A stretch of DNA of 64,000 bases from Cervus elaphus (GCF_910594005.1 NC_057818.1:59966001-60030000), one strand, 5' to 3'. Counted from the stretch's first letter, positions 23,849 to 35,703 are shown. The notes: a model not told the origin generated them from the letters alone. Program-made: numbers and translations.

Positions 23849-24070
23849 GCACTTCCAAAAAAACTGAAGAGTAGAAAATGCTTCTTACCTCATTTTATGA
23901 GGCCAACATCACTCTGATACCACAAGCACAAAATGGCAATATATATAAAGAAAATTACAGGCCAGAATCTCTCACAAACATAGATGCAAGAACCCTCACA
24001 AAATATTAGAAAATTGCATGCAACAATACATGGAAAGACTCATATGGACCCAAATTCAGCTTGGTAACAT
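23849..24070 (+). mobile_element. Ancient L1 ORF2 fragment, right part (unit B)
   Basis: Continues 19257-19429. It encodes a decayed RT segment (tttatgaggccaacatcact, agaaaattacaggccagaat) and matches 51986-52200 in unit C. Confidence 0.85.
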
Positions 24071-24149
24071 CTAGTTGTAGGAAGGAGGAGCTGGAAATGA
24101 AGGACGTGGCAGAGGACTTATTCATGAATTCCACAATTTGTCATCAAAT

Positions 24150-24485
24150 CATAGCTTCCCTCGTAGCTCACCTGATGAAGAATCCACCTGCAATGCAGGA
24201 AATCCCAGTATAGTTCCTGGGTCAGGAAGATCAACTAGAGACGAGAGAGGCTACTCACTCCAGGACTGTTGGGCTTCCCTGGTGACTCAGATGGTAAAGA
24301 ATCTGCCTGCAATGCAGGAGACCTGGATTCAATCCCTGGGTTGGGGAGATCCCCTGGAGAAGGGAACGCCTACCCAATCCGGTATTCTGGCCTGGAGAAT
24401 TCCACGGAGAGAGGAGCCTGGCAGTCTACAGTCCATGGGGTCTCAAAGAGTTGGCTACGACTGGGCAACTTTCACTTCACTTCAC
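24150..24485 (+). mobile_element. Two adjacent Bov-tA-type SINEs
   Basis: The first is truncated (24150-24267: tagcttccctcgtagctcac, aatccacctgcaatgcagga). The second is full length (24268-24485: gggcttccctggtgactcag, ggagacctggattcaatccc, ggcaactttcacttcacttc). The pair is present in unit C at 52290-52624, so it predates the duplication. Confidence 0.92.
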
Positions 24486-24489
24486 ATCT

Positions 24490-25200
24490 GACACATTCAG
24501 TTTTTTAAAATTTATTTTACTGATATATAGTGTTGACTTACAGTATGGTGTCAATGTCTGCTGTACTGCAACTTGATTTAGTGATGTTCTTTTTCATATT
24601 CTTTCCCACCATGGCTTATCACAAGATAGTAACTATAGTTCCATGTGCTCTGCAGTAGGACATTGTTCTTGATACATTCTGTGTTTAACAGTTTTCATCT
24701 ACTAATCTCAAACTCCCAATGCATCCTTCCCCCACCTTCCCCCTTGTGAATCACAATTCTGTTTTCTGTCTGTGAGTCTGTTTTTTTTCATAGATAAGTT
24801 CATGTGTGTCATGTTTTTGCTCGCTGAGTTGCTTCAGTCATATCCAACTCTTCAGACTGCAGCCTACCAGATTTCTCCGTCCATGAGGATTCTCCAGGAA
24901 AGAGTACTGGAGTTCGTTGGAATCTTCCTGACCCAAGTAGTGGATCAAACTTGGATGGAACCCACGTCTCTTTATGTCTCCTTCATTGGCAGGAGGGTTC
25001 TTTACCACTCTACCACCTGGGAAACCTCAGTATTTTAGTTTCCATACATGAATGATACTACATGGTATTTGTCATTCTCTTTCTGGCTTAATCCCCTTAG
25101 TATGATCATCTCGAACTCTATCCATGTTGCTGCAAATGGCATTATTTCATTCTTTTCATGGCTGAGTTGTATTCCATTTTACACATACACCACATAGTAT
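24490..25200 (-). mobile_element. Ancient L1 3' end with nested SINE
   Basis: Antisense L1 3' UTR and ORF2 tail (tatagttccatgtgctctgc, ctctatccatgttgctgcaa). It is interrupted at 24817-25026 by a minus-strand Bov-tA SINE whose head complement reads ccacctgggaaacc. The same arrangement is at 52630-53345. Confidence 0.85.
24817..25026 (-). mobile_element. Bov-tA-type SINE nested in old L1
   Basis: The complement of the SINE body (attctccaggaaagagtact, atcttcctgacccaagtagt) and tRNA-like head (ggcaggagggttctttacca). It is shared with unit C (52957-53186). Confidence 0.88.
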
Positions 25201-25545
25201 TTAACCAGTCAGGGTTACTTTCTAATTTCGGCTCAGGGGGAATATCTTGCTTTTGAAAAATACCCTCAAAATTGTTTTAGAAGTAATGGAGGAAAGATAA
25301 AATTTTGAGGAAACAACACTCAACAGCATTCTCCCTCTTCCTTCACAATATCAGCCATAGGATATGGACACACCGGGTCAGGAAGGACAGGCTGTTTACA
25401 GGTGTCCAGTGATGCAGGTGTTTGGGAGTGATGTCAGTGCATCGTGTTCAAAGTCCACTGTGTTATTCAATATTTCCTATACCTCAAAGAATTTTTTGCC
25501 TTCTACTGATATGATGAAAACACATTTATATGTTCTGTTATTCCT
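25201..25545. other. Unit-specific low-copy sequence, no gene seen
   Basis: No recognised repeat or coding signature. It aligns closely with 53346-53708 in unit C, so it is part of the duplicated unit. Confidence 0.6.
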
Positions 25546-25560
25546 GGAATATTCCATTTT

Positions 25561-27875
25561 ATTTATTTATTTATTTTTCTCATTCTTTTTTTTTCTTCAT
25601 TTATTTTTATTAGTTGGAGGCTAATTACTTTACAATATTGAAGTGGGTTTTGTCATACATTGATATGAATCAGCCATGGAGTTACATGTATTCCCCATCT
25701 AGATCCCCCCTCCCACCTCCCTCTCCACCTGATTTCTCTGGGTCTTCCCAGTGCACCAGGCCCGAGCACTTGTCTCATGCATTCAACCTGGGCTGGTGAT
25801 CTGTTTCACTATAGATAATATACATGTTTCAATGCTGTTCTCTCGAAACATCCCACCCTCGCTTTCTCCCACAGAGTCCAAAAGTCTGTTCTATACATCT
25901 GTGTCTCTTTTTCTGTTTTGCATATAGGGTTATCATTACCATCTTTCTAAATTCCATATATATGTGTTAGTATGCTGTAATGTTCTTTATCTTTCTGGCT
26001 TACTTCACTCTGTATAATGGGCTCCAGTTTCATCCATCTCATTAGAACTGGTTCAAATGAATTCTTTTTAATGGCTGAGTAATATTCCATGGTGTATATA
26101 TACCACAGCTTCCTTATCCATTCATCTGCTGATGGGCATCCAGGTTGCTTCCATGTCCTGGCTATTATAAACAGTGCTGCAATGAACATTAGGGTGCACG
26201 TGTCTCTTTCAGATCTGGTTTCCTCCGTGTGTATGCTCAGAAGTGGGATTGCTGGGTCATATGGCAGTTCTATTTCCAGTTTTTTAAGAAATCTCCACAC
26301 TGTTTTCCATAGTGGCTGTACTAGTTTGCTTTCCCACCAACAGTGTAAGAGGGTTCCCTTTTCTCCACACCCTCTCCAGCATTTATTGCTTGTAGACATT
26401 TGGATAGCTTCCATCCTGACTGGCGTGTAATGGTACCTCATTGTGGTTTTGATTTGCATTTCTCTGGTAATGAGCGATGTTGAGCATCTTTTCATGTGTT
26501 TGTTAGCCATCTGTATGTCTTCTTTGGAGAAATGTCTGTTTCGTTCTTTGGTCCACTTTTTGAATGGGTCATTTATTTTTCTGGAATTGAGTTTCAGGAG
26601 TTGCTTGTATATTTTTGAGATTAATCCTTTGTCTGTTGCTTCATTTGCTATTATTTTCTCCCAATCTGAGGGCTGTCTTTTCACCTTACTTATAGTTTCC
26701 TTTGTTGTGCAAAAGCTTTTAATTTTAATTAGGTCCCATTTGTTTGTTTTTGCTTTTATTTCCAATATTCTGGGAGGTGGGTCATAGAGGATCCTGCTGT
26801 GATTCATGTCGGAGAGTGTTTTGCTTATGTTCTCCTCTAGGACTTTTATAGTTTCTGGTCTTACATTTAAACCTTTAATCCATTTTGAGTTTATTTTTGT
26901 GTATGGTGTTAGAAAGTGTTCTAGTTTCATTCTTTTAAAAGTGGTTGACCAGTTTTCCCTGCAAAACTTGTTAAAGAGGTTGTCTTTTTTCCGTTGTATA
27001 CCTTTGCCTCCTTTGTCGAAGATAAGGTGTCCTTAGGTACATGGATTTATCTCTGGGCTTTCTATTCTGTTCCATTGATCTATATTTCTGTCTTTGTGCC
27101 AGTACCATACTGTCTTGATGACTGTGGCTTTGTAGTAGAGTCTGAAGTCAGGCAGGTTGATTCCTCCAGTTCCATTCATCTTTCTCAAGTTTACTTTGGC
27201 TATTTGAGTTTTTTTGTATTTCCGTACAAATTGTGAAATTATTTGTTCTAGTTCTGTGAAAAATACCGTTGGTAGCTTGATAGGGATTGCTTTGGGTAGA
27301 ATAGCCATTTTGACAATATTGATTCTTCCAATCCATGAACACAGTATGTTTCTCCATCTGTTTGTGTCCTCTTTGATTTCTTTCATCAGTGTTTTATAGT
27401 TTTCTATGTATAGGTCTTTTGTTTCTTTAGGTAGATATACTCCTAAGTATTTTATTCTTTTTGTTGCAATGGTGAATTGTATTGTTTCCTTAATTTCTCT
27501 TTCTGTTTTCTCATTGTTAGTATATAGGAATGCAAGGGATTTCTGTGTGTTAATTTTATATCCTGCAACTTCACTATATTCATTGATTAGCTCTAGTAAT
27601 TTTCTGGTAGAGACTTTAGGGTTTTCTATGTAGAGGATCATGTCATCTGCAAACAGTGAGAGTTTCACTTCTTGTTTTCCTATCTGGATTCCCTTTACTT
27701 CTTTTTCTGCTCTGATTGCTGTGGCCAACACTTCCAAAACTATATGGAAGAGTAGTGGTGAGAGTGGGCACCCTTGTCTTGTTCCTGATTTCAGGTGAAA
27801 TGCTTTCAATTTTTCACCATTGAGGGTAATGCTTGCTGTGGGTTTGTCATATATAGCTTTTATTATGTTGAGGTA
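25561..27875 (-). mobile_element. L1-BT-like LINE, 5'-truncated, minus strand
   Basis: The A-rich tail appears as T-rich sequence at 25556-25610, and the truncated 5' end is near 27875 inside the RT domain. The flanks (ctggaatattccattt at 25544-25559, and a diverged match at 27876-27891) resemble the single empty site in unit C near 53706-53722. It was therefore inserted after units B and C split. Confidence 0.92.
25947..27870 (-). pseudogene. L1 ORF2 fragment (RT palm to C-terminus)
   Basis: On the minus strand 27870-27033 encodes the RT palm and thumb with the F-A-D-D-M-I-L-Y active site (about 27640) and the G-T-R-Q-G-C-P-L-S-P-L-L-F motif (about 27770). It breaks near 27035, resumes at 26930 in another frame with the C-terminal cysteine block, and ends about 25947. 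The endonuclease is missing through truncation. The frame upstream of about 27870 is host sequence joined by chance. Confidence 0.9.
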
Positions 27876-27924
27876 TTGAAACAAACCATTTAAAATGCAG
27901 ATATACACATCTTTAAACCCTTTA

Positions 27925-29130
27925 ATCTTTACTGTAACCAATTCAACAGTATGTGAACCGTGAACTTCCAGAGGTTCAAGCTGGAATTAAAAAAGGCAGA
28001 GGAATCAGGATCAAATTGCCAACATCCACTGGATCATCGAGAAAGAAAGAGTTCCAGAAATATCTATTTCTACTTTATTGACTATGCCAAAACTTTTGAC
28101 TGTGTGAATCACAATCAACTGTGGAAAATTCTTAAAGAATTGGAATACAAGACCACTTGACTTGTCCCCTGAGAAATCTGTATGCAGGCCAAGAAGAAAC
28201 AGTGAGAACTGGACATGGAACAACAGACTGGTTCCAAATCGAGTAAGGAGTATGCCAAGGTTGTTTATTGTCACCCTGCTTATTTAACTTAAATGCAGAA
28301 TACATCATGCAAAATGCTGGGGTCAATGAAGCACAAGCTGGAATCAAGGTTACAGGGAGAAATGTGAATATCCTCAGAGATGCAGATGACACCAGCCTTA
28401 TGGCAGAAAGTGGAGAAGATCAAAAGAGCCTCTTGATGAAAGTGAAAGAGGAGAGTGAAAAAGTTGGCTTAAAACTCAACATTTAGAAAATGAAGATCAT
28501 GGCATCTGGTCCCATCACTTCATGGCAAAGAGATGGGGAAACAATGGAAACAGTGAGAGACTTTATTTTGGGGGGCTCAAATATCACTGAAGTTAGTGAC
28601 TGCAGCCATGAAATTAAGAGATGCTTGCTCCTTGGAAATAAAGTTATGACCAACCTAGACAGCATATTAAAAAGCAGAGACATTACTTTGCCAACAAAGT
28701 CCATCTAGTCAAGGCTATGCTTTTTCAAGTAGTCATGTATGGATGTGAGAGTTTGACTGTAAACAAAAGCTGAGCAGTGAAGAATTGATGCTTCTGAGCT
28801 GTGGTGTTGAAGAAAACTCTTGAGACTCCCTTAGACTGCAAGGAGACCCAACCAGTCCATCCTAAGGCAAATCCATCCTGAATATTCATTTGAAGAACTG
28901 ATGCTGGCTGAAAGCCCAATATTTGGCCCATGATGAGAAGAACTGACTCATTTGAAAAGACCATTATGCTGGGAAGGATTGAAGGCAGGAGGAGAAGGGG
29001 ATGACACAGGTTGATGGCATCACCAACTCTATGGACATCAGTTTGAGTAAGCTCCAGGTGTTGGTGATGGACAGGTATGTCTGCCATGGTGCAATACATT
29101 GGGTCACAAGGAGTCGGACAAAAGATAAGA
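27925..29130 (+). mobile_element. BovB (RTE) fragment, plus arm of an inverted pair (unit B)
   Basis: 5'-truncated BovB covering the middle of the RT domain to near the 3' end. Visible RT blocks are F-I-D-Y-A-K-T-F-D-C-V at about 28073-28105 and L-S-P-C-L-F-N-L at about 28270. The catalytic box is altered to D-A-D-D-T (the expected tyrosine replaced) at about 28379. The 3' terminal tract ends in a degenerate form near 29130. Stops and frameshifts disrupt the frame throughout. Confidence 0.9.
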
Positions 29131-29393
29131 CCACTAAAATTTGTGAAGGCATATCCCCTTATACTAGCTTCTTCCTTGTAAGAAACCATCACAGGAGGTA
29201 AAGACTGCTCATAGTGTTTAAAACATATTGATAATTATATAAATAATAAACAGTTCTCCTATGAATGTGACATCATCTGGGTAGTCATGTTATACTACAT
29301 GGCAAGTGGATTTTTCAGGTCCATTAATTTTACTAATGAGTTGATTCAAGACAGGGAAATTCCCCCAATTGTCTATGGGCCAAGTGTAATTAG
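29131..29393. other. Spacer between inverted BovB copies
   Basis: About 260 bases of unassigned sequence separating the two BovB arms. It is conserved in unit C at about 54963-55237. Confidence 0.6.
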
Positions 29394-32362
29394 TTCAGTT
29401 CAGTTGCTCAGTCACATCCAACTACTTGTGGGCCCACGGACTGCAGCATGCCAGGCTCCAAGTCCAGCACCAACTGCCGGAGCTTCCTCAACTCATGTCC
29501 ATCAAGTCAGTGATGCCATCTAAGCATCTCATCCTGTCGTCCCCTTCTGCTGCCTTCAACCCTTCACAGCATCATGGTCTTTTCCAATGAGTCCATTCTT
29601 CATCAAGTGGCCAAAGTATTGGTGCTTCAGCTTCAGCATCAGCCTTCCAGTGAATACTCAGGACTGATTTCCATTAGGACTGACTGGTCTGATCTCCGTG
29701 CAGTTCAAGGAATTCTCAAGAGTCTTCTCCAACACCACAGTTCAAAGGCATCAATTCTTCTGTACTCTGCTTTTTTGTGGTCCAACTCTCACATCCATCC
29801 ACCACTACAGGAAAAACCATAGCTTTGACTAGATGGACCTTTGTCAACAATGTAATGTCTCTGCTTTTTAATATGCTATCTAAGTTGATCATAACTTTTT
29901 TTTTCAAAGGAGCAAGCATCTTTTAATTTCATGGCTGCATGACCATCTGCAGTTATTTTGGAGACCAAGGAAATAAATTCTGTCACTATTTCCATTGTTT
30001 CCCCAGCTATTTTACGTGAAATCATGGGACCACATGCCATGATCTTTGTGTTTCAAATCTTGAGTTTTAAGCCAGTTTTTTCACTCTCCTTTTTCACATT
30101 CATCCAGAGGTTCTGTAGTTACTCTTCACTTTCTGCCAAAAGGGTGGTGTCATCTGCATATCTGAAGTTGCTGACATTTCTCCTGGCAATCTTGATACCA
30201 GCTTGTGCTTCATCCCGCTTGGCATTTCGCATGATCTATTCTGCATATAAGTTAAATAAGCAGGGTGACATTATACAACCTTGATGTACTCCTTTCCCCA
30301 TTTGGAACCAGTTCATGCTTCCATGTCCATTCTAACAGTTGCTTCTTGACTTGCATGCAGATTTCACAGGAGGCAGGTCAGGTGATCTGGTACTCTTCTC
30401 TCTTGAATAATTTTCCATAGTTTATTGTGATCCACACAGTCAAAGGCTTTGTTGTGTTCAATAATGCGTAAGTAGATGTTTTTCTAGAACTCTCTTACTT
30501 TTTTGATGATCCAGTGGAAGTTGGTAATTTGATCTCTGGCTCCTCAGCATTTTGTAAATCCAGCTTGTACATCTGGAAGTTCTTGGTTCATATACTGTTG
30601 AAGCTGGGCTTGGAGAATTCTGATCATTACTTTGATTGCACGTGAGATGAGTGCAATCATGTGGTAGTTTGAACACTCTTTTGCATTGCCTTTCTTTGGG
30701 ATTGGAATGAAATCAGGACTTTTCCAGTCCTGTGGCCACTGCTGAGTTTTCCATACTTGCTGGCATATTGAGTGCAGTACATTCACAGAGTCATCTATTA
30801 GGACTTTAAATAGCTCATCTGGAATTCCATTACTTCCACGAGGTTTGCTCGTCGAGATGCTTCCTAAGGGTCATTTGACTTCAGACTACACGATGTCTGG
30901 ATCTAGGTGAGTGTGAGTGATCACACCATTGTGGTTACCTGGGTCATAGATTTTTAGGTATAGTCTTCTGTGTATTCTTGCCAACTCTTCTTAATATCTT
31001 CTGCTTCTGTTAGGTCCATACCATTTCTGTCCTTTACTGTGCCCATCTCTGCATGAAATGTTCCCTCGGTATCTCCAATTTTCTTGAAGAGATAGCTAGC
31101 CTTTCTCATTCTATTGGTTTCCTCTATTTCTTTGCATTGATCACTGAAGATGGCTTTCTTATCTCTCCTTGTTATTCCCTGGTAGTCTGCATTCAGATGG
31201 GTATATCTGTTCTTTTCTCCTTTTCCTTTGTCATCTATTTTTCTCTCAGCTAATTGTAAGGCCTCCTTACACAACCATTTTGACTTTTTGCATTTCTTTT
31301 TCTTTGGAGTGTTCTTGAACAGTGCCTCTTGTACAATGTCACCAACCTCCGTCCACAGCTCTTCAGGCACTCTGTCTATCAGATCTAATCACTTGAAACT
31401 GTCACTTCCACTGTATAATTGTAATGGATTTGATTGAGGTCATACCTGAATGGTTAGTGGTTTTCCCACTTTCTTCAATTTCAGTCTGAATTTGGCAATA
31501 AGGAGTTCATTATCTGAGCCACAGTCAGCTCCTGATATTGTTTTTGCTGACTGTATAGAGTCTCCCCATCTTTGGCTGCAAAGAATATAATCAATCTGAT
31601 TTTGGTGTTGAGCATCTGGTGATGTCCATCTGGTGTAGAGTTGTCCCTTGTATTGTTGAGAGAGGGTGTTTGCTATGTCCAGTGCTTTTTCTTGGCAAAT
31701 CTCTGTTAGCCTTTGCCCTGCTTCATTTAGTACTCCAGGCCAAACTTGCCTGCTACTCCAGTATCTCTTGATTACCTACTTTTGTATTCCAGTCCCCTAT
31801 GATAAAAAGGACATCTTTGTTGGTGTTAGTTCTAGAACGTCTTGTAGGTCTTCATCAAACCATTCAACTTGAGCTTCTTCAGCATTGATGGTTGGGGCAT
31901 TGACCTGGATTACTGTGATATTGAATGCTTGGCCTTGGAAACGAACAGAGATCATTCTGTCACTGTTGAGATTACAGCCAAATACTGCACTTCGGACTCT
32001 TTTGTTAAATATGAGGGTTACTCCATTTCTTCTAAGGGATTCTTGCACATAGTAGTACATTTAATGGTCATCCGAATTAAATTCGCCTGTTCCAGCCCAT
32101 TTTAGTTCACTGATTCCTAAAATGTCAATGTTCACTCCTCCCATCTCCTATTTGACCACTTCCAATGTCTTTTGGTTCATGGATCTAACATTCCAGGTTC
32201 CTATGCAATATTGTTCTTTGCATCAGACTTTACTTCCATCATCAGTCACATCCATAGCTGAGCATTGTTTACTTTGGCACCTTTTCTTTGTTCTTTCTCG
32301 AGTTGTTTCTCCACTCTTCTCTGGTAGCTGGAGAGCCTCATGTAAATCCGTGAAGTCTAATC
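29394..32362 (-). mobile_element. BovB (RTE), nearly full-length, minus strand (unit B)
   Basis: Almost 3 kb, starting at the 3' terminal block (ttcagttgctcagtcacatc, plus-strand reading) and running to the endonuclease region at 31440-32060, ending near 32362. Minus-strand peptides show the endonuclease (Y-V-Q-E-S-L-R-R-N-G-V near 32055), the linker (E-D-I-K-K-S-W-Q-E-Y-T-E near 30970), and the RT N-terminus (W-P-Q-D-W-K-S-P-D-F-I-P near 30730). An intact Y-A-D-D-T catalytic box lies near 30155. Frameshifts separate them, so no full ORF remains. Confidence 0.92.
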
Positions 32363-32367
32363 ATGCC

Positions 32368-32510
32368 CTCACACCATACACAAAAATAAATTCCACATGG
32401 CTCCAAGAGTTAAACAGAATATATGACACCATAAAACTGCTAGAAGAGAACATAGGCTACACTTTCTCTTGCATAAATTGCAGGATCACCCTTGGAAGTC
32501 CCAGGATCAA
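32368..32510 (+). mobile_element. Ancient L1 ORF2 C-terminal fragment
   Basis: Short stretch encoding the L-T-P-Y-T-K-I-N-S block followed by a T-I-K-L-L-E-E-N-I-G type sequence, characteristic of the L1 ORF2 C-terminal region. It is heavily diverged and shared with unit C at 58200-58330. Confidence 0.75.
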
Positions 32511-33424
32511 ACAGACAGACTCTTACAGTTTCTATTACGTTTAGGTTTGACTTCATAAAATACAACAGCCTGGGAGGTTTAAATATAGATAGTTTTCCCA
32601 GTTTTTCACAGTTCTGGAGGCTAGAAGTACATGATCAAGTTGTCAGTGTGTTGGCTTTTTGTGAAGCCTCCAACTTGCATTTCAGATTTTCTTTTAATTT
32701 TGCACTGATGCACTAGTTTCTAGTGGCATATTGTTTCCTCTCCAGGATGCTCCTGAATTAAGAACTTGGTAAAATAATTGAGCCATCAGATCTACGTGAT
32801 TTGATTTATAATTGTTTTCAAACCCTCACTCTTTTTCCTATTTATTTGTTCTGCACCCAATTCTTATCACAGGGTTCAATAATAATAAAGTTTATTTCCT
32901 ACAAAATTTCCATAATAAGTGGCATTCAATAATGAAAATGAGTCTAAATTGATATAAGTTTTGCCGGTGGTTCCTATCATGAGTTCTTGAAGATGTTCCT
33001 CCTTTTCCTTTTGTCTCTTCGAATATACTTCCCAGGTGTTTTTTCTTTACCAATACTTTCATTGACGGTTCCATTCAATGGTTGAAGGTGAGGAAAGTAC
33101 TAGTATTAGGGCAGAGACTCATCTCAGGGAAGTGAAGAATCCAGAGGGACGCACATGGTTTGTGTCAATCCCTAATGTGTGTGATTTCAGCATTTCTTCC
33201 TCGTGAGACCATGCCCTTCAGGGATCATGGAAAAGAAAATTCCTGTCAAGTACAACCAGTTGTCTCCTAAGGCTGCTAACTAGAAACTTGTAATTGTTTC
33301 CAGTAATTAACAACTGAGAGAAAAGTTTCCAGAAATGTTCTCAGCTCCCAAGCCTGCACTCCCAGTGCTGCTGCAGGTGAAAAGCTAATTGCTGTTTTGA
33401 CGGGAGGGAAGGGGAGCACAGAGT

Positions 33425-33577
33425 CTCAAACCTATTTATCAGGATCTGGCTGCCTCCCTCCCATGCACATACTATGACCATCCCACCGAGCCCTTGTCCT
33501 GGAAGCTGGAAGGTATATTCATTGTACTTTCGTCTGAGCAGCAAAGTCTGTGAGAGAAAGGCAGATCAAGATTCTGG
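33425..33577 (+). promoter_or_regulatory. Candidate V1R promoter and non-coding leader exon (unit B)
   Basis: V1R coding exons are normally preceded by spliced 5' non-coding exons. Here a strong donor (ctgg|gtaagt) sits at 33578, and a TATA-like ctatttatc lies about 145 bases upstream (about 33431). An acceptor (cccatgcag|g) lies at 34719, 42 bases before the ATG. Donor, TATA-like site and acceptor are all kept at the same spacing in unit C (59276-59428 and 60575). Transcription start and exon limits are inferred. Confidence 0.4.
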
Positions 33578-34227
33578 GTAAGTGATCACATCAGAAACTG
33601 ACACCAACACCAATTTGTTGACATTCCAGCAAGTCTAGCACACCAGTGTATAAGAGACACAAGGATCCATGCTTTACAAGTGCCAAATTTTGCCTCTGTG
33701 TCCTGTATGTTAATGTCGACTGAAAATATTAATTCATTGCTAATATATTCACTGGGCTCAGACAATAACATACTGATTCAGCGTATGAATGGACAATAAT
33801 AATTTGTTTTGTCTTAAACTGTTTTATCAGATGCTAGTGTTTTATGCCTTAAGGTTTATTGCCTACATATGATTATTCAAACATTTATATAATACATGTT
33901 ATTTATTTGTGTTTCTGTCACGGGAAAAAAAGAGTCTTTGTGTTGCGATCCTCACAGTGAGACATTCTCATCTTCATGACATTGCCTTGTCCTGAGGCAG
34001 GCTCCTGCTGTATTCTACTGCCAGCAGTGATGTTCATGTGTTAAGATGCTAAGACTTTATTCATAGTATTTGGTTCCATAGAATAAAGGTTTACAAATAC
34101 ATGGAGTCATGTTATATGAAAATTAAAAAAAATACTACAGGTCTACAAAGAGAAAACTTGTGAAATCATAATCAAATATAGATCTGGTTCATTATATACT
34201 TTCAAAAACTAGCTGTTGTACATGGCT

Positions 34228-34372
34228 GGTGATCAGTGCACTCTCTTTTTTTGTTTTTGGCCGTGCATCAAAGTTCATGAGATAATAGATCCTGGACCAG
34301 GGATTGAACTTGGACCCTCTGCAGTGGAATGCAATCTTAATCATTTAAGCACCTGGGAAGTTCCTCAAACCA
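34228..34372 (-). mobile_element. CHR-type tRNA-derived SINE
   Basis: The plus strand reads the complement of the SINE: ttttggccgtgcatcaaag, then ccagggattgaacttggacc, ending cacctgggaagttcct. It lies in the putative V1R leader intron and is shared with unit C at 60086-60224. Confidence 0.85.
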
Positions 34373-34719
34373 CTGTCTTGAGTAGCCCAATGGGATTCAG
34401 TCCTCACTCTGCATTAAGAAGCAGGTTTGACAAAGACTTAACCTGTCTGGGAGTAGGTTACACTCTTCTGTATAACTAAGGTCCCTTCAGTTCCTGCCTA
34501 ATGAATTTGTGAAGAATGAAGTAGGGATTGCATGATTATCTTCAGTGATTAATTTTACATATTAGTTCTCTTTAAATGTTATACATGGAACCCTTTAAAG
34601 GCTGCTGGTACTAGAAACACAAGAAGCAAATATTTCCAAGTGGGAACTATTGTTAAGTGGAGAATATTGGATTTCAGTTGACATGATGCATGTAACCCAT
34701 GCCTCATATTCCCATGCAG

Positions 34720-34761
34720 GACATTGTAACTCAAAAGTACCAGTGACTGTGAACTGAGAGG
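34720..34761 (+). promoter_or_regulatory. Predicted 5' UTR part of the V1R coding exon (unit B)
   Basis: It begins directly after the predicted acceptor cccatgcag (ending 34719) and holds a 42-base leader before ATG. Unit C has the same length and nearly the same sequence (60576-60617). Confidence 0.45.
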
Positions 34762-35703
34762 ATGGCCAGCAGCTTTTTCATGATAGGCATGATCATCTTA
34801 ACACAGACCGTCATTGGAATTCTGGGGAATTTCTCACTCCTTTGCAGTTATATCATCCTTCACTTCATGGGTTACAGGTTAAGGTCCACAGATTTGATCC
34901 TTAAGCACCTCATTGTGGCCAACTCCTTGGTCCTCCTCTCTAAAGGGGTACCCCAGACAATAACAGTCTTTGGGTGGAAGCATTTCCGCAGTGATGTTGG
35001 CTGCAAACTTCTCTACTTTCTGCACAGAGTGGGGAGGGGAGTGTCCATCAGTAGCATCTGCCTCTTGAGTGTCTTTCAGGTGATCACGATCAGTCCCTGG
35101 AACTCCAGGTGGGCAGTGCTGAAAGTAAGAGCTCCCAAGTACGTGGTCCTCTCTATTTTCCTGTGTTGGATCCTGCAAATGCTGGTAAATGTCATTTTTC
35201 CTTTCAATATTACTGGCAAATGGAGTGACAAAAACATCACAGAGGAAAGAGATTTTGGCTACTGTTCTTCTATTGTTACTGACAAGTCTGAAGACGCCTT
35301 GTATGCAGCATTGCTATTATTCCCTGATGTTTTATGTTTGGGGCTCACGCTCTGGGCTGGCAGCTCCATGATTCTCATCCTGTACAGACATAAGCAGCAG
35401 GTCCAGCACATTCGTAGGACCGACGCCTCCTCCAGGTCCTCCCCTGAGTCCAGAGCTACTAAATTCATCCTTCTGCTCGGGAGCACCTATGTCTACTTTT
35501 ATATTCTTTCCTCCATCTGTCAAGTTCTTTTGGCTCTTTTTGATCAGCCCAGCCTGTTACTTGTGGACATGAGTATAATAATTGCAGCGTGTTTCCCAAC
35601 TGTCAGCCCCTTTCTGCTCATGAGCCACAACTCCAGTATACACACACTCTATTTGGCCTGGATAAGAAATGCAAAGTCCTCTACTATTATGAGAAAAGTG
35701 TGA
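34762..35703 (+). CDS. Vomeronasal type-1 receptor, intact (unit B copy)
   Basis: A 313-residue class A-like GPCR of the V1R family, which detects pheromones and related odorants at the microvilli of vomeronasal sensory neurons. The single coding exon and length are typical. Seven hydrophobic segments lie at roughly 8-33, 44-67, 82-111, 124-149, 178-207, 233-260 and 267-287. V1R hallmarks are C81 and C168 (expected extracellular disulfide), two N-x-T sites before F-G-Y-C (N149, N158), L-S-V-F-Q-V-I-T-I-S-P at the end of TM3, the intracellular Y-R-H-K-Q-Q-V-Q-H-I block at about 208-217, and E-S-R-A-T before TM6. The ATG is the first in frame after a conserved acceptor 42 bases upstream. No stop, frameshift or missing helix was seen. 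It differs from the unit C copy at 21 residues. I do not assign an orthologue name. Confidence 0.97.
   Translation: MASSFFMIGMIILTQTVIGILGNFSLLCSYIILHFMGYRLRSTDLILKHLIVANSLVLLSKGVPQTITVFGWKHFRSDVGCKLLYFLHRVGRGVSISSICLLSVFQVITISPWNSRWAVLKVRAPKYVVLSIFLCWILQMLVNVIFPFNITGKWSDKNITEERDFGYCSSIVTDKSEDALYAALLLFPDVLCLGLTLWAGSSMILILYRHKQQVQHIRRTDASSRSSPESRATKFILLLGSTYVYFYILSSICQVLLALFDQPSLLLVDMSIIIAACFPTVSPFLLMSHNSSIHTLYLAWIRNAKSSTIMRKV

Larger units (their letters stand above)
32520..34761 (+). other. V1R upstream region (unit B)
   Basis: Low-copy sequence conserved with 58340-60617 in unit C. It carries the candidate leader exon (ending 33577) and one CHR-type SINE. No other coding signature was found. 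Confidence 0.6.

Noticed and set aside
26089..26787. Plus-strand open frames of about 113 codons, rich in hydrophobic residues, resembling small membrane proteins
   Set aside because: Antisense of L1 ORF2. The same antisense peptides recur at 22592-23290 and 18305-18769, as expected for a repeat.
34879..35178. Open stretch of 99 codons on the minus strand, repeated at 60735-61034
   Set aside because: Antisense shadow of the V1R coding sequence. It is conserved only because the receptor is conserved, and it shows no domain.
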